A program made the position numbers and the translations under genes. A stretch of 64,000 nucleotides of DNA from Flavobacterium fluviale (lineage in GTDB: Bacteria > Bacteroidota > Bacteroidia > Flavobacteriales > Flavobacteriaceae): assembly GCF_003312915.1 (NCBI RefSeq), contig NZ_CP030261.1, positions 1,364,001 through 1,428,000 on the forward strand. Reading direction: 5' to 3'. How positions within the stretch are numbered: position 1 is the first letter of the stretch; the number at the start of each line of letters is the position of its first letter. The notes below the pieces were generated by a model that did not search any database, was not told the DNA's origin, and was given only the letters and a program-made list of their open reading frames with translations. This document shows positions 59,736 to 64,000 of this stretch, piece after piece.

Positions 59736-60944
59736 TTAAATATTTTGAGCCAAAATAAACCCGCTTGTCCAGGCATTCTGAAAATTAAAACCTCCCGTAA
59801 TAGCGTCGATATTTACAATTTCGCCGGCAAAATAAAGGTTTTGATGAATTTTACTTTCCATGGTTTTAAAGTTAATTTCTTTTAAATCAATGCCGCCAGC
59901 TGTTACAAATTCTTCTTTAAATGTACTTTTTCCGTTTACTTTAAATTCGGCTTTTGTGAGTTGAGAAGTTAAATTTTGCAATTGGACTTTAGATAAATCT
60001 GCCCATTTTGTTTCTATTTCAATTCCAGAAGCCAAAACCAGACTTTCCCATAAACGATTCGGAAAATCAAAAGGAGATTTTTTGGAAACGGCTTTTTTCG
60101 CGTGTTCCTGTTTTAGATCTTTTAAGGTTTTTTCGGCATCTTCAAAATCAACATCATTTAACCAGTTGACGAAAATCGTAAACTGATAATTTTTATCGTG
60201 TAAGATGCGAGCGCCCCAAGCCGAAAGTTTCAAGATTGCAGGTCCGCTCATTCCCCAATGCGTAATTAACAAAGGACCAGTAGATTCTAGTTTGGTATCT
60301 TTTACATGTACGGTAACTTGTGCTGCAACGCCGGGTAGTTCTTTAATTCGGGAATCTTTGATATTGAAAGTAAATAGGGAAGGGACGGGACTTACTACTG
60401 CATGTCCGTGCTGTTGAAGCATTTCCCATATTTTTGGGTTGCTTCCTGTTGCCATTACTAATTTTTCTGTCGCGAAATTATCGCTTTGTGTATCAATTTT
60501 CCAGTGATTTTCTTTTTTAAAGATTGACTGTACACTTTGCCCTGTCAGCACTTTTATACCTAATTTTTCAGTTGCTTTTAAAAAACAATCAATTATGGTT
60601 TGTGATGAATTAGAAACAGGAAACATTCTGCCGTCTTCTTCGATTTTTAATTCTACGCCATGTTTTTCAAACCATTCGATTGTATCTCCCGAACAAAATT
60701 GATGAAAGGGACCTCGAAGTTCTTTTTCGCCTCGCGGATAAAATTTAACCAGTTCGTTAGGTTCAAAACAAGCGTGCGTTACGTTGCATCTTCCGCCCCC
60801 GGAAACACGTACTTTAGAAAGGACTTCTTTTCCTCTTTCTAAAATGGCAATTTTAAGTTTGGGATTCTTTTCTGCAATATTAATAGCCGTAAAAAAACCT
60901 GCAGCGCCTCCGCCAACAATTATTATGTCGAAATTTTTAATCAT
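59736..60944 (-). CDS. BaiN/HI0933-family FAD-dependent oxidoreductase
   Basis: The 402-residue flavoprotein begins with the FAD-binding IIIVGGGAAGFFTAINIAEKNP and the family marker VSGGGRCNVTHACF. Near the C-terminus, YFAGEIVNIDAITGGFNFQNAW binds FAD again. It reduces a substrate not known from the sequence (BaiN acts on bile-acid intermediates in gut bacteria, but other members differ). Followed with 4-bp spacing by the HAD phosphatase. Confidence 0.9.
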   Translation of the reverse strand: MIKNFDIIIVGGGAAGFFTAINIAEKNPKLKIAILERGKEVLSKVRVSGGGRCNVTHACFEPNELVKFYPRGEKELRGPFHQFCSGDTIEWFEKHGVELKIEEDGRMFPVSNSSQTIIDCFLKATEKLGIKVLTGQSVQSIFKKENHWKIDTQSDNFATEKLVMATGSNPKIWEMLQQHGHAVVSPVPSLFTFNIKDSRIKELPGVAAQVTVHVKDTKLESTGPLLITHWGMSGPAILKLSAWGARILHDKNYQFTIFVNWLNDVDFEDAEKTLKDLKQEHAKKAVSKKSPFDFPNRLWESLVLASGIEIETKWADLSKVQLQNLTSQLTKAEFKVNGKSTFKEEFVTAGGIDLKEINFKTMESKIHQNLYFAGEIVNIDAITGGFNFQNAWTSGFILAQNI

Positions 60945-60956
60945 ATTTTGTTTTTT

Positions 60957-61046
60957 GCCACGAATTCACGAATTATTTTTTGACAATCTATCAGAATACA
61001 AATTCGTGAATTGCTTTGCCTATTCGCTATCGCTCGGGTCGTGGCT
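60957..61046. repeat. GCCACGAATTCACGAATT palindromic element, copy 1
   Basis: GCCACGAATTCACGAATT pairs with AATTCGTGAATT and GTGGC at the other end. A second copy is at 63486-63536. Confidence 0.75.
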
Positions 61047-61055
61047 ATTTAAACT

Positions 61056-61739
61056 TTATATTTTATCTGGATTATCAGAGATAATTCCGTTTACGTTGTA
61101 ACTTTTTACTTTTTGAATATCTTCTTTTGAGTTTACTGTCCAAGGCAAAACTAAAAATCCTTTTTCTTGAATTTTCTTTACATTTTCGATATTCAATAAA
61201 TCAAAATCTGGATGAATGGCTTTTGCTTTAATTTTTTCGGCGAAAGCCAGAGCGGTATCGAGATTTTCTTCTGTTAAAACACCAATCGGAATATTCGGAT
61301 TTAAGTTTGATGTTTCCTCCAGCATATTCCAATCAAAACTTGAAATTATAAAATGGTTGTAATTCCAGTTTTTTTCTAAAATATATTGTTCAATTAACTG
61401 CACCACCTTGCTTGGAGTTCCTAGACCTTTCAATTCAATATTGATCAGGCATTTTTTGTCAACCAAATCAAAAACTTCATTTAAAGTTGGAATTTGATAT
61501 TTTCCATCAATCAAAAACGATTTTAATTCAGAAAGAGAAAAAGTGTTTACTAAACCTTTTCCGTTAGTAGTTCTGTCTATTGTTTCGTCGTGAATTACGA
61601 TGATTTGTTCGTCAGCGCTTAAGTGAACATCAAGTTCAATCCCGTCTGAATTTAATTCTAATGCTTTCTGAAAAGCTTTTAAAGTATTTTCAGGTTCGTA
61701 GGCTTTGGCGCCGCGATGTGCAATCTTTAAAATATTCAT
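61056..61739 (-). CDS. Glycerophosphodiester phosphodiesterase
   Basis: A GTG at 61796 is in frame but gives an unlikely N-terminus; the ATG at 61739 begins MNILKIAHRGAKAYEPENT. The 227-residue enzyme has the GDPD signatures HRGAKAYEPENTLKAF, DGIELDVHLSADEQIIVIHDETIDRTT and FDWNMLEE. It hydrolyses glycerophosphodiesters to glycerol-3-phosphate and an alcohol. No signal peptide is seen from this start, so it is cytoplasmic. Confidence 0.92.
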   Translation of the reverse strand: MNILKIAHRGAKAYEPENTLKAFQKALELNSDGIELDVHLSADEQIIVIHDETIDRTTNGKGLVNTFSLSELKSFLIDGKYQIPTLNEVFDLVDKKCLINIELKGLGTPSKVVQLIEQYILEKNWNYNHFIISSFDWNMLEETSNLNPNIPIGVLTEENLDTALAFAEKIKAKAIHPDFDLLNIENVKKIQEKGFLVLPWTVNSKEDIQKVKSYNVNGIISDNPDKI

Positions 61740-61841
61740 TTTATAAAGGTTCAGAGTTGCAAAGGTACAAAGGAGCAAAGGAAAAATAATAGCCACAGAT
61801 TAAAGGATTAAAATGATTTTAAAATCTGCGAGAGAAAAATT

Positions 61842-63431
61842 TCAAATCTGTTCTAATAAAACAAGTCCGTATTCAGAATCGATTATTGCTTTTCCGTTTT
61901 GAACTTCTGTTTCATTTCCTGAAAAAGCATCTTTTAGTTTTGTGCCATCTTTAAAGATAGAATCTACAGGAAGTTCTTTTCGCCCAGTTCCCAAATCTAA
62001 ACCAATTACCACTTCATCTTTATAATTAACTTTAGAAAAACTTCTGGAGAAAATATACGGCTGATCTGAAATCATATTGTGTATTCCTGCCCCAACCGCG
62101 GGATGATTTCTGCGAAATTGACCCAGTTTTTGCCAATGCCAGAGTATTCTTTGAGTTTCAGAATTATTCTCAACATCATCCCAATTCATAAAAGATCGTA
62201 AAGTAGCATCGCCTTCTGTACCTTCAATTACAAGAGAACGACCTGTTTCATCACCATAATAAATCTGTGACATTCCGGGTGAAAGTAATAATTTTGTTCC
62301 GGCTTCAAAAGTTCGGATTCTATTGGCATCAAAGGGAGTAGGGTCGTCGTGTGAGGATATATAATTAAGAACGCTGAATCCTTTTAATTCATTTTGTAGT
62401 TTTTCTGAATACTTCGAAAATATAACTTCATAATCGTTTTGAGCATCCAATTTAAATTCAAAATTAATCATGCAGTCAAAGCCGTTTTCAAAATAGTTTA
62501 CTTTTCGGTCTCCAAAATCATAATCCAGTCCGGTGCTTATTTCATAACCGTAAACTTCCGCAATTGTATAAAAAGGATTTTGATCTAAAACTTCAAGCGG
62601 ATGATGCTTTTTCCAAGTTTCAAATGCATAATCGCATTCTTTTCTAAAATCAACCCAAACATCTTCATCGGTATGTTTTACAGTATCGGCTCTGTAGCCG
62701 TCAATTCCGAATTCGAGAATATAATCGGTTAACCACTTTATGATGTAATATTTTGGCGTTCTGGGGTAATTTGTTCTTTTGAAAAATTCATCTAGTGAAG
62801 CGATTTCTTTTTCGTAACGGCCTTCATTTTTCCATTTTTCAATTAAGAAAACGGGCAGTTCAACTTCCTGATTACTTTCGGTACGTACATCTGGAAGATT
62901 ATCAACCAAAGTACACATTGTTGTGTTTTCAAATGATTTATAATCGCATACAATTCCAGTTCTAACCCAGTCTTCTGGCCACATCGGATCTTCTTCAGTT
63001 ACAGGTCCGGTATGATTGATAACGCCGTCAAGCAGAATTCTAATGCCTTTTTCGTGGGCTTTTTTTACCAGATTTGCCAAATCTTCTTTAGTTCCGAAGT
63101 TAGGGTCTAAAGCCGTCCAATCTTTTGCCCAATAACCATGAAAGCCATAGCTAAGACCAGTTCCTTCGTCAACACCATCATGAATTTGTTCAACAATCGG
63201 CGTAAGCCAAATAGCATTTATTCCTAATTCATCAAAATAGCCTTCGTCGATTTTTTTGATAATTCCGATGATGTCACCGCCTTCAAAACCGCGTAATTTT
63301 CCCGGGGTTTTGGTTCTGTTAAAATTGATATCGTTTGAAGGATTTCCGTTGTAAAAACGATCGGTAAGTAAAAAGTAAACGTTTGCTCCTTCCCAGATGA
63401 AAGGTGGCTTTTGAGTATTGTCGTTATTCAT
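61842..63431 (-). CDS. GH13 alpha-amylase-family enzyme
   Basis: The frame is open to a GTG at 63500, but that part comes from an A/T-rich repeat region; the ATG at 63431 (MNNDNTQKPPFIWEGANVYFLLTDRFYNG) is the sensible start. The 529-residue enzyme has the four GH13 regions: LDGVINH, GIDGYRADTVKH (nucleophile Asp), TIAEVYG (acid Glu) and YISSHDDPT. No signal peptide follows from this start. It degrades or remodels alpha-glucans. It lies beside another GH13 gene cut by the right edge, and together they suggest a starch/maltodextrin locus continuing beyond the window. Confidence 0.9.
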   Translation of the reverse strand: MNNDNTQKPPFIWEGANVYFLLTDRFYNGNPSNDINFNRTKTPGKLRGFEGGDIIGIIKKIDEGYFDELGINAIWLTPIVEQIHDGVDEGTGLSYGFHGYWAKDWTALDPNFGTKEDLANLVKKAHEKGIRILLDGVINHTGPVTEEDPMWPEDWVRTGIVCDYKSFENTTMCTLVDNLPDVRTESNQEVELPVFLIEKWKNEGRYEKEIASLDEFFKRTNYPRTPKYYIIKWLTDYILEFGIDGYRADTVKHTDEDVWVDFRKECDYAFETWKKHHPLEVLDQNPFYTIAEVYGYEISTGLDYDFGDRKVNYFENGFDCMINFEFKLDAQNDYEVIFSKYSEKLQNELKGFSVLNYISSHDDPTPFDANRIRTFEAGTKLLLSPGMSQIYYGDETGRSLVIEGTEGDATLRSFMNWDDVENNSETQRILWHWQKLGQFRRNHPAVGAGIHNMISDQPYIFSRSFSKVNYKDEVVIGLDLGTGRKELPVDSIFKDGTKLKDAFSGNETEVQNGKAIIDSEYGLVLLEQI

Positions 63432-63485
63432 TGAAATGATTATGAATCTTAAAGATACAGAAAGAATGGCGTATAATAAAAAATT

Positions 63486-63536
63486 CCGCCACGAATTCAC
63501 GAATTATTGTTTTATAAATTCGTGAAATCTTGGCGG
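63486..63536. repeat. GCCACGAATTCACGAATT palindromic element, copy 2
   Basis: 51 bp: CCGCCACGAATTCACGAATT pairs with AATTCGTG…TGGCGG. It is followed by A residues on the plus strand and preceded by an A/T tract. The HAD-style hairpin could end a leftward transcript. Confidence 0.75.
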
Positions 63537-63549
63537 AAAAAGTTTGCGT

Positions 63550-63569
63550 AGACGCACAGCTGTGCGTCT
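63550..63569. repeat. Perfect 20-bp palindrome AGACGCACAGCTGTGCGTCT
   Basis: It lies between the two GH13 genes, 27 bp after the stop of the right one on the minus strand. It has no T run, so it is more a repeat than a terminator. Confidence 0.8.
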
Positions 63570-63595
63570 CTACAATATATACTGTATGTTTAAAA

Positions 63596-64000
63596 CTATT
63601 CCAATTCTAAAACTAAAGCTGATTTTGGTTCCAATGTAATTTCTGAACTTAAATCAAATGTTTTTCCAGTAATAACATCTTTTCCTGATTTAAAGTTTTT
63701 GATGCTTTCTTTGAAACGATTTGTTTTCACAACTTGCTCTTTTGCATTGTTATTGAAAACTACCATAACAGTTTTAGCATCGGTATATCTGAAATATACA
63801 TAGGTGTTATTTTCTGGAATATAATGCGTCATTTTTCCGAAATGAACCGCTTCATTTGATTTTCTCCAGTTGAATAATTTTGCAGTAAAATCGAAGTATT
63901 TCGCTTGTTCAGGCGTTCTTCCTGCTGCAGTCAGAGCGTTGTTTTTATCGCCAGCCCATCCGCCTGGAAAATCCTGACGAATATCGGCATCGCCTTTGCT
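63596..64000 (-). CDS. GH13-type amylase, partial (N-terminus beyond right edge)
   Basis: 135 codons up to the TAG at 63596 are present, beginning inside the protein. The visible part has the DFPGGWAGDKNNAL and AKYFDFTAKLFNWRKSNEAVHFGK sequence of a GH13 catalytic-domain end, and a C-terminal beta domain (YFRYTDAKTVMVVFNNNA… SALVLELE) as in cyclomaltodextrinase-like enzymes. It is likely secreted or periplasmic and acts on maltodextrins. The adjacent GH13 gene is co-oriented. Confidence 0.85.
   Translation of the reverse strand, partial: SKGDADIRQDFPGGWAGDKNNALTAAGRTPEQAKYFDFTAKLFNWRKSNEAVHFGKMTHYIPENNTYVYFRYTDAKTVMVVFNNNAKEQVVKTNRFKESIKNFKSGKDVITGKTFDLSSEITLEPKSALVLELE

Overview
The window looks like a chromosomal segment of a Flavobacterium-type member of the Bacteroidota. 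The DNA is AT-rich. Promoters fit the Bacteroidota pattern TTG-N18-21-TAnnTTTG rather than the E. coli one, and Shine-Dalgarno sequences are largely absent. Lipoproteins often carry acidic residues right after the lipid Cys. The families are typical of the group: TonB-dependent receptors, DUF4625, DUF4407, DUF6624, M61 and M1 peptidases, and a mevalonate pathway. I see no prophage, integrase, CRISPR array or rRNA operon.

Layout. 1-6.6 kb: an AsmA-like protein cut by the left edge, thioredoxin, a shortened M61 peptidase, and a TPR histidine kinase with a LytTR response regulator. 6.8-8.0 kb: two small secreted proteins. 8.1-13.9 kb: a probable zinc-acquisition locus on the minus strand. It encodes a secreted His/Cys protein, two DUF4625 lipoproteins, a TonB-dependent receptor and an AztD-like lipoprotein. 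Its promoter carries two inverted repeats lying exactly on the -33 and -7 elements. 13.9-17.4 kb: M1 aminopeptidase and DUF58 protein. 17.4-18.6 kb: two tRNA-Asp genes and a cluster of palindromic repeats. 18.7-23.9 kb: AraC regulator and a TolC/HlyD/MFS tripartite exporter. 24-29 kb: small genes (HAD phosphatase, HExxH protein, XRE regulator, tRNA-Leu, M20 dipeptidase) separated by about 110-bp hairpin elements. 29-33.4 kb: a GT61 enzyme, then an operon of MORN-like lipoprotein, TPR/DUF6624 protein, BlaI repressor and BlaR1-like peptidase, whose promoter holds two BlaI-type boxes. 33.5-37.4 kb: saccharopine dehydrogenase-like protein, DUF423 and pckA. 37.5-41.5 kb: beta-propeller phytase and TonB receptor. 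41.7-52.7 kb: housekeeping and conserved unknown genes including hemW, ruvC, a GT2 enzyme and a pseudouridine synthase. 53-57.3 kb: mvaD, mevalonate kinase and UbiA prenyltransferase with a ParE/RelE toxin-antitoxin pair between the two mevalonate genes. 57.4-64 kb: TspO, a decayed gene duplicate, HAD phosphatase, flavoprotein, glycerophosphodiesterase and two GH13 enzymes, the last cut by the right edge.

The strongest leads are the dual-operator metal locus, the BlaI-boxed peptidase operon, the divergent XRE gene with a perfect 20-bp palindrome, a perfect 16-bp palindrome inside the saccharopine dehydrogenase promoter, and several families of intergenic palindromes, some of which supply the start or stop codons of neighbouring genes.

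All calls are made by reading the sequence; no database search was run. Family names rest on recognised motifs. Operators and operons are inferences from sequence architecture.
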